Of a stretch of 64,000 nucleotides of DNA, positions 8,198 to 18,063 are shown one piece after another; within the stretch, counting starts at the first letter, position 1, and every line of letters begins with the position of its first letter. This DNA is from Burkholderia pseudomultivorans (lineage in GTDB: Bacteria; Pseudomonadota; Gammaproteobacteria; Burkholderiales; Burkholderiaceae): assembly GCF_001718415.1 (NCBI RefSeq), contig NZ_CP013378.1:2046001-2110000 (forward strand). The letters are read 5' to 3'. The notes under the pieces are model-generated. The model ran no database searches and was not told the DNA's origin. It saw only the letters and a program-made list of their open reading frames with translations. Position numbers and translations under genes: made by a program.

Positions 8198-9664
8198 TCA
8201 GAACGTGATGGTCGTGCGCGCGCCGACGACGAACGTGTTGCGCAGCGGCTGGGTCGCGTCGTTCGGGTTCTGGCCGGCGCCGGCGTTGAACGTGTACTGC
8301 GCGTCCGCCTGGATCACCCACCACGGCGTGACCTGATACTGGTAGGTCGCCTCGAGCGCCGTTTCGCGCGTGCGCACGCCGTACGGGCCGCTCGCGAACA
8401 GTCGCGCGCTGCGGTCGAGGTCGGTCACGTGGCTGCCGACCTGGATGTAGGTGACGGCGAGGCCCACGCTGTCGTTGTCGCGGCCCGCGAACGGCGCCTT
8501 CAGCACGACGCCCGCATTGGCCGCGAAGCTCACGAGGTTGCGATCGCCCGGCGCGCCCATCACGCGCGCGAACACGCCGAGGCTCTGCGGGCCGCTCGGG
8601 TCGGGGCGCCAGACCATCTGGTCGGCCACCGCGTAGAAGCTGTAGTCGCCGTGGTGCTGCTGCGCGCTGCCGTTCGACGCGGGATCCGCGAGCGACAGCC
8701 CGTCGGTGCCGAGGTTCTGGTCCGCGAAGCGGCCGTTGTGATACCAGACGCCGATCTTGTAGGTGCCGGGCAGCCCGTTCGAGCGGCCGGTGTCCATTTC
8801 GCCGTCGGACGGCTGGTTCAGCGCGTACTGCAGCTCGCCGATATACAGCGCGCCGTTGTGCAGGTTGAAGTTGGTGCCGCTGAGGTTGTTCGGGTTGTTG
8901 CCGAGCGGATCGCCGTCGAACACGCCCGCGAGCGCGGTGAGCTTCGGCGCGATCTGCGCGCGCACGCGCACGCCGAGGCCCGCGAGCGGATACGCGGGGC
9001 CGCCGTTCGGCAGATCGTAGGACGGCAGCGCGGGCCAGCCGAACATCGTGTTGACGAAGGTGTTCCCGTACGTGCTGACCATGAATTCCTGGTCGAGGCT
9101 CTGCTGGCCGATCTTCACGTCGACGCGCTTGTCGAGGAACGACTGCTGGTACCACAGCTCCCAGAGGCGCGTCGTGTCCTGCGCTTCGATGCCGCTCGCG
9201 GTGTTGAGCGTGCCGAGGTTGCGCGCGCTCAGGTTGGAGCCGTGGATCTGCAGCGCGCTGACGTTGAAGGTGCCGCCGGGCAGGCCGATCGCCTTCTGCG
9301 TATCGACGGTGAGCGTCGCGGTCGTCAGGCCGTCGTACGTGCCGCCGCGGTTCAGGCCGCCGCGCAGGTTCGCGAGGTACTCGCTCGTTTCGGTGATCTG
9401 CAGCGTCGCGCCGTACTTGCCGAGCCACGGACGGATGCCGCCCATGTCGCCGAGCAGGTTCTGGCGGGTCCAGATGCCGGTCCACATGTCGGTCGGCTTC
9501 GCCTGGATCGCGCGGTCGGCTTCGGACGCGTCGGGCTGCGCGTCGACGGGCGTGTCGGCGAATGCGGCGCCGCTGGCGAACGACGCGCACGCGAGCACCG
9601 CGGCGCAGGCGGCGGGGCGCATCCGGGCGTGGATGCGGTCTCCTGGGAACGACGCAAACTTCAT
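8198..9664 (-). CDS. OprB-family outer membrane porin
   Basis: This encodes 488 residues. A signal peptide with an extended n-region ends near ASGAAFADTP; an internal Met at residue 15 is an alternative start. The sequence has the OprB-family opening (WTRQNLLGDMGGIRPWLGKYG), alternating amphipathic strands, and a terminal aromatic residue (ARTTITF) typical of outer-membrane barrels. OprB proteins are carbohydrate-selective porins. Here the gene leads an iron operon directly below a Fur-box-like site, so the substrate may instead be a small iron chelate; that is an inference. It is the first gene of the six-gene minus-strand unit. Confidence 0.85.
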   Translation of the reverse strand: MKFASFPGDRIHARMRPAACAAVLACASFASGAAFADTPVDAQPDASEADRAIQAKPTDMWTGIWTRQNLLGDMGGIRPWLGKYGATLQITETSEYLANLRGGLNRGGTYDGLTTATLTVDTQKAIGLPGGTFNVSALQIHGSNLSARNLGTLNTASGIEAQDTTRLWELWYQQSFLDKRVDVKIGQQSLDQEFMVSTYGNTFVNTMFGWPALPSYDLPNGGPAYPLAGLGVRVRAQIAPKLTALAGVFDGDPLGNNPNNLSGTNFNLHNGALYIGELQYALNQPSDGEMDTGRSNGLPGTYKIGVWYHNGRFADQNLGTDGLSLADPASNGSAQQHHGDYSFYAVADQMVWRPDPSGPQSLGVFARVMGAPGDRNLVSFAANAGVVLKAPFAGRDNDSVGLAVTYIQVGSHVTDLDRSARLFASGPYGVRTRETALEATYQYQVTPWWVIQADAQYTFNAGAGQNPNDATQPLRNTFVVGARTTITF

Positions 9665-9802
9665 ATCAGATTCCTGCTTCTATTTAGTCTGGAGTCCTGC
9701 TTTAAATGCGCTGTCCGGACGCCCGGCGCCGATCGGCCGCCGCGTGAAGATCGACGCAACGGGGCGCATCGTAGGAGCGTTAAATGGGAAAGTCAATGTA
9801 AA

Positions 9803-9817
9803 CGAGAATGATTCGCA
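9803..9817 (-). promoter_or_regulatory. Fur box (7-1-7 type) of the iron operon
   Basis: On the minus strand the site reads TGCGAATcATTCTCG. It matches the 7-1-7 inverted Fur consensus (TGATAATnATTATCA) at 11 of 14 positions. It lies about 140 bases upstream of the porin ATG, in an AT-richer pocket. The gene content (ferric transporter, EfeB) agrees with iron repression. The plus-strand groES promoter is about 380 bases away and is unlikely to be affected. Confidence 0.72.
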
Positions 9818-10195
9818 TCCATATTACTGAATGTAATCGGGGAGCTTACGGACGAGGCGCGCCGCGTGTTTAGTCGGGTCGGAAAACGTAAATATCGGCG
9901 TAATGAAAATGTATGAATCGATGCGGAGCGATGTGTCGGCCCGCCACTGCGGAAAGGGGGCGCGGCGAGCCCGGAAGCGACGCCTTCGCAGGATTTTTGA
10001 TGCGATCGCGTCGACGTCAGGAACTCCGTGCTTACCCGATGTCCAAACGGGGCTGGATGGCCGTCGGGCCGCGTGCAGGCGCACCCGGCGCACCGCTGAG
10101 GCGCTTTTAATCGATTGTTTTAAAAAGGATTTTCGGCGATTTCGAGAGGCGTGTCGGGCGCTGGTCCGCAGCAAAAAATCGCCCGATTTCCCTTC
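9818..10195. other. intergenic region between the iron operon and groES
   Basis: This 378-base stretch separates the divergent iron operon and groESL. It is less GC-rich than its surroundings at both ends. The open frame crossing it on the plus strand (9903-10199) gives an Arg-rich peptide with no family resemblance and no convincing ribosome site, so I do not call a gene. I see no hairpin terminator or repeat in it. Confidence 0.5.
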
Positions 10196-10224
10196 TTGAA
10201 TTTGTCAAAACCCGTCCATATAAT
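10196..10224 (+). promoter_or_regulatory. groESL promoter
   Basis: A vegetative promoter is visible: TTGAAT at 10196-10201 and a perfect TATAAT at 10219-10224, separated by 17 bases. The same stretch also contains CTTGAA followed by CCATATA, which resembles a heat-shock sigma-32 promoter. The -10 element abuts the left arm of the CIRCE operator, so a repressor bound there would block RNA polymerase. Confidence 0.75.
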
Positions 10225-10250
10225 TAGCACTCGCTGCACGAGAGTGCTAA
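10224..10250 (+). promoter_or_regulatory. CIRCE operator (HrcA binding site)
   Basis: The perfect inverted repeat TTAGCACTC, nine bases, GAGTGCTAA is the canonical CIRCE element bound by the heat-shock repressor HrcA. It starts at the last base of the -10 hexamer and lies 73 bases before the groES ATG, so it will also be transcribed into the leader. hrcA itself is not in this window. Confidence 0.95.
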
Positions 10251-10323
10251 CAATTCTCTGCCGGGCATCCCGCCGGGCAGATTCCCAAAGCGTTCTTCAA
10301 TCTCAGTCAAGAGAGGAGTGAAT

Positions 10324-10617
10324 ATGAACCTTCGTCCTTTGCACGATCGCGTGATCGTCAAACGCCTGGATCAGGAAACCAAGACCGCCTCGGGCATCGT
10401 CATCCCCGACGCAGCGGCTGAGAAGCCGGATCAGGGCGAAGTCCTGGCCATCGGCCCGGGCAAGCGCGACGACAAGGGCGCGCCGATCGCGCTCGACGTC
10501 AAGGTGGGCGATCGCGTGCTGTTCGGCAAGTACGCCGGCCAGACCGTGAAGGTCGACGGCCAGGAGCTGCTGGTCATGCGCGAAGAAGACATCATGGCCG
10601 TGGTCAACGCCAAGTAA
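10324..10617 (+). CDS. groES: co-chaperonin GroES (Hsp10)
   Basis: This encodes 97 residues, the normal Hsp10 length. It starts [14 protein letters not shown] and carries the mobile loop around residues 17-32 ([14 protein letters not shown]), which contacts GroEL. The seven-membered GroES ring caps the GroEL cavity and drives ATP-dependent folding in the cytoplasm. The ATG at 10324 is preferred over the GTG two codons earlier because AGGAG at 10314-10318 is correctly spaced for it. It is first in the bicistronic heat-shock operon, 47 bases before groEL, under CIRCE control. Confidence 0.98.
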   Translation: MNLRPLHDRVIVKRLDQETKTASGIVIPDAAAEKPDQGEVLAIGPGKRDDKGAPIALDVKVGDRVLFGKYAGQTVKVDGQELLVMREEDIMAVVNAK

Positions 10618-10661
10618 GCGTCCCACCGACGGTACATATTCCCAAGAATTCAAGGAGTTAG

Positions 10662-12305
<1,644 letters not shown>

Positions 12306-12326
12306 TCGACTTCGGTCGATGTGTCC

Positions 12327-12391
12327 GGAACGCGCAGCGATGCGCGTTCCAGCCAAAAGAAAAGACCCGCAGCGATGCGGGTCTTTTTTTT
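12327..12391 (+). terminator. groESL terminator with an upstream hairpin
   Basis: The intrinsic terminator is the stem AAAGACCCGC / GCGGGTCTTT (12361-12386) with a six-base loop and a run of eight T. Just before it is a perfect 10-base-pair stem-loop, GGAACGCGCA / TGCGCGTTCC (12327-12350), with no T run; it may protect the 3' end of the mRNA. Both loops contain GCGA. Confidence 0.88.
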
Positions 12392-12490
12392 CGCGCCTGC
12401 AAGGCGATGCATGCACCGCACGACGTTGGCGCGCGCGAAGCGCGCCCTGATCCGACAGTCACGGGCGGCAGCGGGGCGGGCCCGCCGCGC

Positions 12491-13357
12491 TCAATGGCGG
12501 TGCGACGTCCTCGGCAGCGGTTCGGCCGAGGCGGCCGGCGGTGCGTCCGCGTCCTCGTTGCTGCGCGCCCAGAAGAACCGGTCGGGCAGGTGCGCGCCCA
12601 TGCCGGGCCGGAAGGCGTCGCGCACGGCCTGGTACAGGTACTCCTGCGCTTCGCGCACGGCTTCGGGCGGTTCCTGGCCGTTCGCGAGCAGCGCCGCGAT
12701 CGCCGCGCCGAGCGTGTCCGTGATGCCCATCAGCCGGTGCGGCGAGCGATCCCACATGTCCTCGCGCAGCTGGCCTTCCTCGCCGTACAGCGTGTTGACG
12801 AGCCGGTGCGAGCCCGTCTCGGACGACAGGATGTACTCGCAGCCCTGCGACAGCAGATGCGACACGGCCGCGTCGAGATTCGGCGCCTCGGCGTCGCCGT
12901 CCGGCTGCGCGAGCGCGATCAGCGTCGCGTAGTCGGCGACGAGCAGCGTGGTCTGCGGCGCGAGCAGGTCGGCGATCGATTCGCGCAGGTCGTCGGCGGC
13001 GAGCACGTGTTCGTCGTCGAGCGTGAAGTCCGGCGCGAGCACGAGCGGCACGCCGTCGTAGTCGGCCACCACTTCGGCGATCGCGCTGACGACTTCCGCA
13101 CGCGTCGCCGCGCCGATCTTGAAGGCGGCGACCGGCATGTCCTCGAGCAGCATGCGGGCCTGCGCGGCGACGACATCGGGATCGAGACCCGTCACCTCGT
13201 CGCAGGCGGCCGAGTCGCGCACGGTATAGCCCGTCAGGACGGATACGCCGTGACAGCCCATGCTCGCCAGGGTCAGCAGATCGGCTTGGAGGCCGGAGCC
13301 GCCGGTAGGATCGGACAGGCCGAAGGTGAGGACGATCGGAGGGGCGTTGCTGGACAT
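12491..13357 (-). CDS. thiD: PfkB-family hydroxymethylpyrimidine/phosphomethylpyrimidine kinase-like protein
   Basis: This encodes 288 residues. The N-terminus (VLTFGLSDPTGGSGLQADLLTL) is the typical ThiD substrate/phosphate region, and the length suits the family. ThiD phosphorylates HMP and HMP-P in thiamine synthesis. One oddity is that the usual C-terminal GTGC anion-hole motif reads GITDTLGAAIAALL here. The family's Cys is replaced by Asp, as in pyridoxal or ribokinase-type enzymes. Substrate preference could therefore differ. The gene is divergent from rubredoxin, with 256 bases between. I chose the start MSSNAPP over a slightly longer frame. Confidence 0.82.
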   Translation of the reverse strand: MSSNAPPIVLTFGLSDPTGGSGLQADLLTLASMGCHGVSVLTGYTVRDSAACDEVTGLDPDVVAAQARMLLEDMPVAAFKIGAATRAEVVSAIAEVVADYDGVPLVLAPDFTLDDEHVLAADDLRESIADLLAPQTTLLVADYATLIALAQPDGDAEAPNLDAAVSHLLSQGCEYILSSETGSHRLVNTLYGEEGQLREDMWDRSPHRLMGITDTLGAAIAALLANGQEPPEAVREAQEYLYQAVRDAFRPGMGAHLPDRFFWARSNEDADAPPAASAEPLPRTSHRH

Positions 13358-13613
13358 GTAGAAATGGGGCAAGAAAAAAACGGGGAAGCGATCGAGATGC
13401 GGACGGCGAGGCGGGATGGGCCGGTTTCGGCCCCGTGTTGCCCGGCAGGCCGCACTTTGCAGCCATTATGCTGCGGAATCCGGCCGCTACGACGGTTTTT
13501 TTAGCGCGGCTCAACGTAGTCGCCGCCCTCCAGCGCGATTGCTAGGCAGTCCGGCCCCGACACGGTACCATCATGGCTCCCGAATTTACCGACTTTTCCC
13601 GACGCGGCTTAAG

Positions 13614-13784
13614 ATGGAATACAAGAGCTGGATGTGCCTGATTTGTGGCTGGATTTACGACGAAGAAGCCGGGCTGCCCGAAGAGGGCATCGCCCCGGGC
13701 ACGCGCTGGGAAGACGTCCCGATCAACTGGACGTGCCCCGAGTGCGGCGCCCGCAAGGAAGACTTCGAGATGGTCCAGATCTGA
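13614..13784 (+). CDS. rubA: rubredoxin
   Basis: This encodes 56 residues, a full single-domain rubredoxin. The two iron-binding loops are CLICGW near residues 8-13 and CPECGA near residues 41-46, giving the Cys4 mononuclear iron site. The YDEEAG and GTRWEDVP segments between them are family hallmarks. It is a small cytoplasmic electron carrier. In relatives such as Ralstonia a rubredoxin gene commonly stands between thiD and a twitching-motility chemotaxis cluster (from memory). Here only one unassigned gene lies between it and algH. Confidence 0.95.
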   Translation: MEYKSWMCLICGWIYDEEAGLPEEGIAPGTRWEDVPINWTCPECGARKEDFEMVQI

Positions 13785-13888
13785 CCGGATCCTTGGCCCC
13801 CGGACACTCCGCTTCGGTCTCGCGTTTGCCCGGCGCCCGTGCGCCGCGGCCTGCGCGAGTCGCTCGACCATGACAGGCGCGCGTGTCC

Positions 13889-15202
13889 ATGACGTCCGAT
13901 CCGGCGACCGTTCCCCACCCTGACGCACTGCCCAATCCACGCGGCGGGGCCGTGCACGCGGCCGACGCGTGGCTCGAGGCGGCCGCCGAGGCGTTCGCGC
14001 GTCGCGACGATGCCGCCGCGCCGCTGTCGGCAGCGGCCGCGGTGCTGGCCGAGGCCGGCTGGCTGCCGGCCGCGCGTTTTGCCGGCCAGTTGTCCGCCAC
14101 CGCGCCGCTGGTCGCGGCCGAACCCGAAGCCGTCTCCGGCTGGCGGGCCGCGCTGTGCGACTTCCGCGCGGCCGTCGGACGTCACAATCTGCGCGAGCTC
14201 GCATGCTCGCCCGTGCTGTTCGACCATTTCCGCACGCTGCGCGCGCAAAGCGCGGCCGACCTGCGCGCAGGCGCTCCGCTCGACGCGCTTGCGCTCGTCG
14301 GACGCGCGGTGCCGCCGGCGTCGCTGCGCGCGTTGCCCGAGGCGCTGGCGGTCCGGCTGCGCGCCCGCTACGAGCAGGCGCTGCTCGGCGTGCTGCGCGC
14401 CCAACAGGCGACGCCCGACGCGGCGCTCGATGCCGTCGACGCGACGCTGGCGGGGCTGGCCGACGACACCCCATACGATTTCTGGCGGCTCGCGGCCGCC
14501 TGCCTGCGTGCGCTGCGCGCCAGCGGCGCGCCCGAACTGAGGCGGTTTCTCGCGCGCACCAACCTGCTGCTCGGCGAGCACGTGCAGGGCCGGCGCAGCG
14601 CGCCGCCCGAACTGGTGCGCGAGACGGTCGCGCTGCTCTGGCGCGATTTCGCGCTGTTCGGCGCCGCGGCGGAGGATGTCGCGCTCGTCGACGTGTTGCA
14701 CGACTACGGGCTGACGGTCGACTGGCACGTGGCCGGCACGCCCGCGTCCGAGGCGCTGTGGGAGGCCGATGCGGCGCGGGCCGAGCACGACGCGGTGGCC
14801 GCCGCGCCGACCCGGGTGCTCGGTGTCGTGACGGTCAATGCGCATGCGTATGAGGATTTCCTGCAGACGGCCGACGCGTCGATGACAGACCTCGCGGCCG
14901 ATCCGGCGACGGCCGACGCCGGCGCGGCGTGGCGCGCGTCGGCGGCCGCCTACCGGGTCGGCGCGGCGGCCTGCGCGCTCGGCCTCGGTCACGCGGCGCT
15001 GCTGGCCGACACGCTCGGCCTCGCGTGGCGGCGCGCCGCGCACGGGCTGCCGCTCGCGAGCGCCGGCCTCGATGCGCATGGCCGGGCGGCCGACATGCTG
15101 CGCGCGGCGCTGCTGAAGATCGCGGCCGGCGTTGCGCCACCGGACCTGACCGCGGTGTCTGGCGCGCTCGGCGCGGCACTGGGCCGGGCCCCACCCGGAT
15201 GA
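13889..15202 (+). CDS. uncharacterised helical protein, possibly FimL/ChpA N-terminal-like
   Basis: This encodes 437 residues, very rich in Ala, Leu and Arg and predicted to be almost entirely helical. There is no signal peptide, membrane segment or catalytic motif. The ATG at 13889 was preferred to a GTG two codons upstream. I do not recognise a family with confidence. The segment RETVALLWRDFALFGAA and the repeated helical pairs are compatible with the histidine-phosphotransfer-like repeats of FimL or the N-terminus of ChpA/PilL. The place next to rubredoxin is where some beta-proteobacteria keep pilGHIJ-chpA. Codon usage agrees with a real gene. Confidence 0.6.
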   Translation: MTSDPATVPHPDALPNPRGGAVHAADAWLEAAAEAFARRDDAAAPLSAAAAVLAEAGWLPAARFAGQLSATAPLVAAEPEAVSGWRAALCDFRAAVGRHNLRELACSPVLFDHFRTLRAQSAADLRAGAPLDALALVGRAVPPASLRALPEALAVRLRARYEQALLGVLRAQQATPDAALDAVDATLAGLADDTPYDFWRLAAACLRALRASGAPELRRFLARTNLLLGEHVQGRRSAPPELVRETVALLWRDFALFGAAAEDVALVDVLHDYGLTVDWHVAGTPASEALWEADAARAEHDAVAAAPTRVLGVVTVNAHAYEDFLQTADASMTDLAADPATADAGAAWRASAAAYRVGAAACALGLGHAALLADTLGLAWRRAAHGLPLASAGLDAHGRAADMLRAALLKIAAGVAPPDLTAVSGALGAALGRAPPG

Positions 15203-15375
15203 GCGCGGTCATCGCGCGGCAAGCCTTGCCGGACACGGCCGCAACACGCTGCCGACAGCGCCCGCGCGCGTGTTAGAGTGCCGTGTGATCCGCGCGCGTC
15301 GTTGCCAGCGCCGTGCGGCGTTGCTTGTTGATCGCGGCCCGGTCAGGCCGCGGCGTCTTTGCTAAAATTCAAACC

Positions 15376-15954
15376 ATGTCAAAGCCTTCCGATCGCATCA
15401 ATCTCACCAACCAGTTCCTGATCGCCATGCCGAACATGGCCGATCCGACGTTCTCGGGAACGGTGGTCTATCTTTGCGATCACAGCGAGCGCGGTGCGCT
15501 CGGCCTCGTCATCAACCGTCCTACCGACATCGACCTCGAATCGCTGTTCAACCGCATCGACCTGAAGCTCGAGATCGAGCCGCTGCTGCACATTCCGGTG
15601 TACTTCGGCGGCCCGGTCCAGACCGAGCGCGGCTTCGTGCTGCACGAGCCGGTGGAGGGCGCGAGCTACAACTCGTCGATGTCGGTCGAGGGCGGGCTCG
15701 AGATGACGACGTCGAAGGACGTGCTCGAGGCGGTCGCAACGGGTTCCGGCCCGAAACGCTTCCTGCTGACGCTCGGCCATGCGGGCTGGGGCGCCGGCCA
15801 GCTCGAGGAAGAAATTTCCCGCAACGGCTGGCTGACGGTCGCCGCCGATCCGCGCATCGTGTTCGACACCCCGGCCGAGGAGCGCTTCGAAGCCGCGCTC
15901 GGCCTGCTCGGCGTCAGCTCGTCGATGCTGTCCGGCGAAGCAGGGCACGCATGA
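15376..15954 (+). CDS. algH: YqgE/AlgH family protein (UPF0301)
   Basis: This encodes 192 residues, close to the family norm. The start [21 protein letters not shown] and the motif [20 protein letters not shown] are diagnostic of YqgE/AlgH. The biochemical role is unsettled; in Pseudomonas it is associated with alginate regulation. Its stop overlaps the ruvX start by four bases (ATGA), and the algH-ruvX pairing is widely conserved. A shorter leader contains the hairpin GCGGCC/GGCCGC at about 15331-15350, of unknown meaning. Confidence 0.93.
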   Translation: MSKPSDRINLTNQFLIAMPNMADPTFSGTVVYLCDHSERGALGLVINRPTDIDLESLFNRIDLKLEIEPLLHIPVYFGGPVQTERGFVLHEPVEGASYNSSMSVEGGLEMTTSKDVLEAVATGSGPKRFLLTLGHAGWGAGQLEEEISRNGWLTVAADPRIVFDTPAEERFEAALGLLGVSSSMLSGEAGHA

Positions 15955-16400
15955 GCGGCACGAGCGCGCGCGATGCGACGCTCCTGGCGTTCGACTACGG
16001 CGAGAAGCGCATCGGCGTCGCGATCGGCAATGCGTTGACGCGCTCGGCCCGCGCGCTCGTCGTGATTCCCAACCTGAACCGCGAACACCGCTTCAAGGCG
16101 GTCGGCGAGCTGCTGGCCGAATGGCGGCCGGACGCGCTCGTCGTCGGCCTGCCGATGCATCCGGACGGCACGCCGCACGACATGACGCAGCAGGCGAAGC
16201 GCTTCGGCAACCAGCTGAACGGTCGCTTCGGGCTGCCGGTGAGCTGGGTCGACGAGCGCTATTCGTCGGTCGAGGCCGAGGCCGGCCTGCGCGAGCGCAA
16301 CGTGCGCGGCCGCGCGCGCGTCGACATGCTCGACGCCGAGGCCGCGCGCGTCATCCTTCAACAGTATCTCGATCAATTGTCCGACCATGAGCACCATTGA
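15951..16400 (+). CDS. ruvX: RuvX/YqgF family Holliday junction resolvase-like nuclease
   Basis: This encodes 149 residues. It has an RNase H-like fold with the opening motif [16 protein letters not shown], which holds the first catalytic Asp. [11 protein letters not shown] and WVDERYSS follow, with the later acidic residues of the active site, and the [13 protein letters not shown] end is typical. Proposed roles are anti-termination at rRNA or 16S rRNA 5' processing and resolvase-like activity. It overlaps algH by 4 bases and pyrR by 14 bases, so the three are co-translated. Confidence 0.93.
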   Translation: MSGTSARDATLLAFDYGEKRIGVAIGNALTRSARALVVIPNLNREHRFKAVGELLAEWRPDALVVGLPMHPDGTPHDMTQQAKRFGNQLNGRFGLPVSWVDERYSSVEAEAGLRERNVRGRARVDMLDAEAARVILQQYLDQLSDHEHH

Positions 16401-16899
16401 CGCCGAGGCGCTTTACCGCGCGCTGCTCGACCAGATCCGCGCCGCGTACGGCACCGCTTTCGCGGAGCCGGGCGGCCCGCGGCTCGCCGGCATCTACAGC
16501 GGCGGCGCATGGCTTGCCGAGCGCCTCGCGCGCGATCTCGGCGCGCCGGGCTTCGGCGTCGTGAACGTCGCGCTGCATCGCGACGACTACGCGAAGAAGG
16601 GGCTGCACAGCCAGGCGAGCCCGACGGCGCTGCCGTTCGACGTCGACGGCGCGCGCATCGTGCTCGTCGACGACGTGCTGTACACGGGCCGCACCGTGCG
16701 CGCCGCGCTCAACGAACTGTTCGACTACGGCCGTCCGGCTGCCGTCGAGCTCGCCGTGCTCGCCGATCGCGGCGGCCGCGAACTGCCGGTCGCCGCGCGC
16801 TTCGCGGGCGGCACGCTCGACGTGCCGGCCGGCGCGACGCTCGTGCTCGCGCGCGACGATGCGCAGTTCACGCTGAACGTCGAGGCGCAAGCCGCCTGA
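16387..16899 (+). CDS. pyrR: PyrR bifunctional pyrimidine regulator / uracil phosphoribosyltransferase
   Basis: This encodes 170 residues. The type I phosphoribosyltransferase PRPP loop is [18 protein letters not shown] near residues 93-110, which is also the PyrR signature. In Gram-positives PyrR binds pyr mRNA; in Gram-negatives it is found with pyrB and pyrC', where its regulatory mechanism is less clear. The start overlaps the end of ruvX. A GC-rich hairpin lies between it and pyrB. Confidence 0.94.
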   Translation: MSTIDAEALYRALLDQIRAAYGTAFAEPGGPRLAGIYSGGAWLAERLARDLGAPGFGVVNVALHRDDYAKKGLHSQASPTALPFDVDGARIVLVDDVLYTGRTVRAALNELFDYGRPAAVELAVLADRGGRELPVAARFAGGTLDVPAGATLVLARDDAQFTLNVEAQAA

Positions 16900-16920
16900 G
16901 CGAACGCGAAACCGTATCCC

Positions 16921-16945
16921 GGGCCGCCGGCTTGCGCCGCGGCCC
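16921..16945 (+). promoter_or_regulatory. hairpin in the pyrR-pyrB gap
   Basis: A seven-base-pair perfect stem GGGCCGC/GCGGCCC with an eleven-base loop lies in the 73-base gap, followed by GTTTG rather than a true T run. It could be a weak attenuator or simply an mRNA stability element. No leader peptide with a pyrimidine-rich tract was seen. Confidence 0.35.
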
Positions 16946-16972
16946 GTTTGCATAGTTGGAATCACGCACACC

Positions 16973-18004
16973 ATGACCACCGACACCACTGGCCGCACCG
17001 GCAATCCCGCTGCGGCCGCGAGCCCCGAGCGATTCCGCTACGGTTTCCTGAAGGGCAACCCGCAGCTCACGAAAAACGGCGAGCTCAAGCACCTGCTGTC
17101 GATCGAGGGCCTGCCGCGCTCGATCGTCAATCACATCCTCGATACGGCCGAGCAGTTCGTCAGCGTCACGGACCGCGAAGTGAAGAAGGTGCCGCTGCTG
17201 CGCGGCAAGTCCGTGTTCAACCTGTTCTTCGAGAACTCGACGCGCACGCGCACGACCTTCGAGATCGCCGCGACGCGCCTGTCGGCCGACGTGCTGAACC
17301 TGAACATCAATGCGTCGTCGACGAGCAAGGGCGAATCGCTGCTCGACACGATCAACAACCTGTCCGCGATGCATGCGGACCTGTTCGTCGTGCGCCACGC
17401 GTCGAGCGGCGCGCCGTACCTGATCGCCGAGCACTGCGCGCCGCACGTGCACGTGATCAACGCCGGCGACGGCCGTCATGCGCACCCGACGCAGGGCCTG
17501 CTCGACATGTACACGATCCGCCACTACAAGCGCGACTTCACGAAGCTGCGCGTGGCGATCGTCGGCGACATCCTGCACTCGCGCGTCGCGCGCTCGGACA
17601 TCCACGCGCTGACCACGCTCGGCGTGCCGGAAGTGCGCGCGATCGGGCCGCGCACGCTGCTGCCGGGCGGCCTCGAGCAGATGGGCGTGAAGGTGTTCCA
17701 CAACCTCGACGAGGGGCTGAAGGGCGTCGACGTGATCATCATGCTGCGCCTGCAGAACGAGCGGATGAGCGGCGCGCTGCTGCCGTCCGCGCAGGAGTAT
17801 TTCAAGACCTGGGGCCTGACGCCCGAGCGCCTCGCGCTCGCCGCGCCCGATGCGATCGTGATGCACCCGGGGCCGATGAACCGCGGCGTCGAGATCGACT
17901 CGCAGGTCGCCGACGGCCCGCAGTCGGTGATCCTCAACCAGGTCACGTTCGGCATCGCGGTGCGGATGGCGGTGATGGGCATCGTCGCCGGCAACAACGA
18001 CTGA
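16973..18004 (+). CDS. pyrB: aspartate carbamoyltransferase catalytic subunit
   Basis: This encodes 343 residues. It catalyses carbamoyl phosphate plus aspartate to carbamoyl aspartate, the committed step of pyrimidine synthesis. The carbamoyl phosphate motif [13 protein letters not shown] is near residues 84-96. SKGES and the [12 protein letters not shown] segment near residue 170 complete the active site. The extended N-terminus (about 30 residues before the core) is typical of the class A ATCases that assemble with a dihydroorotase-like partner, here the next gene. The spacing to that gene is 59 bases, filled in part by a repeated 9-mer (ATTCAACGC). Confidence 0.96.
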   Translation: MTTDTTGRTGNPAAAASPERFRYGFLKGNPQLTKNGELKHLLSIEGLPRSIVNHILDTAEQFVSVTDREVKKVPLLRGKSVFNLFFENSTRTRTTFEIAATRLSADVLNLNINASSTSKGESLLDTINNLSAMHADLFVVRHASSGAPYLIAEHCAPHVHVINAGDGRHAHPTQGLLDMYTIRHYKRDFTKLRVAIVGDILHSRVARSDIHALTTLGVPEVRAIGPRTLLPGGLEQMGVKVFHNLDEGLKGVDVIIMLRLQNERMSGALLPSAQEYFKTWGLTPERLALAAPDAIVMHPGPMNRGVEIDSQVADGPQSVILNQVTFGIAVRMAVMGIVAGNND

Positions 18005-18063
18005 GCCGCTTCGCGCCTCCTTATCCAGGCATTCAACGCATTCAACGCATTCACAGACAGCGC

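Noticed and set aside
9903..10199. Small plus-strand open frame upstream of groES
   Set aside because: Arg-rich, no ribosome site and no family likeness; it runs into the groES promoter.
18020..18060. Repeated ATTCAACGC units in the pyrB-pyrC' gap considered as an operator
   Set aside because: Fewer than three units, no dyad symmetry and no known regulator pattern; probably slippage in a short spacer.
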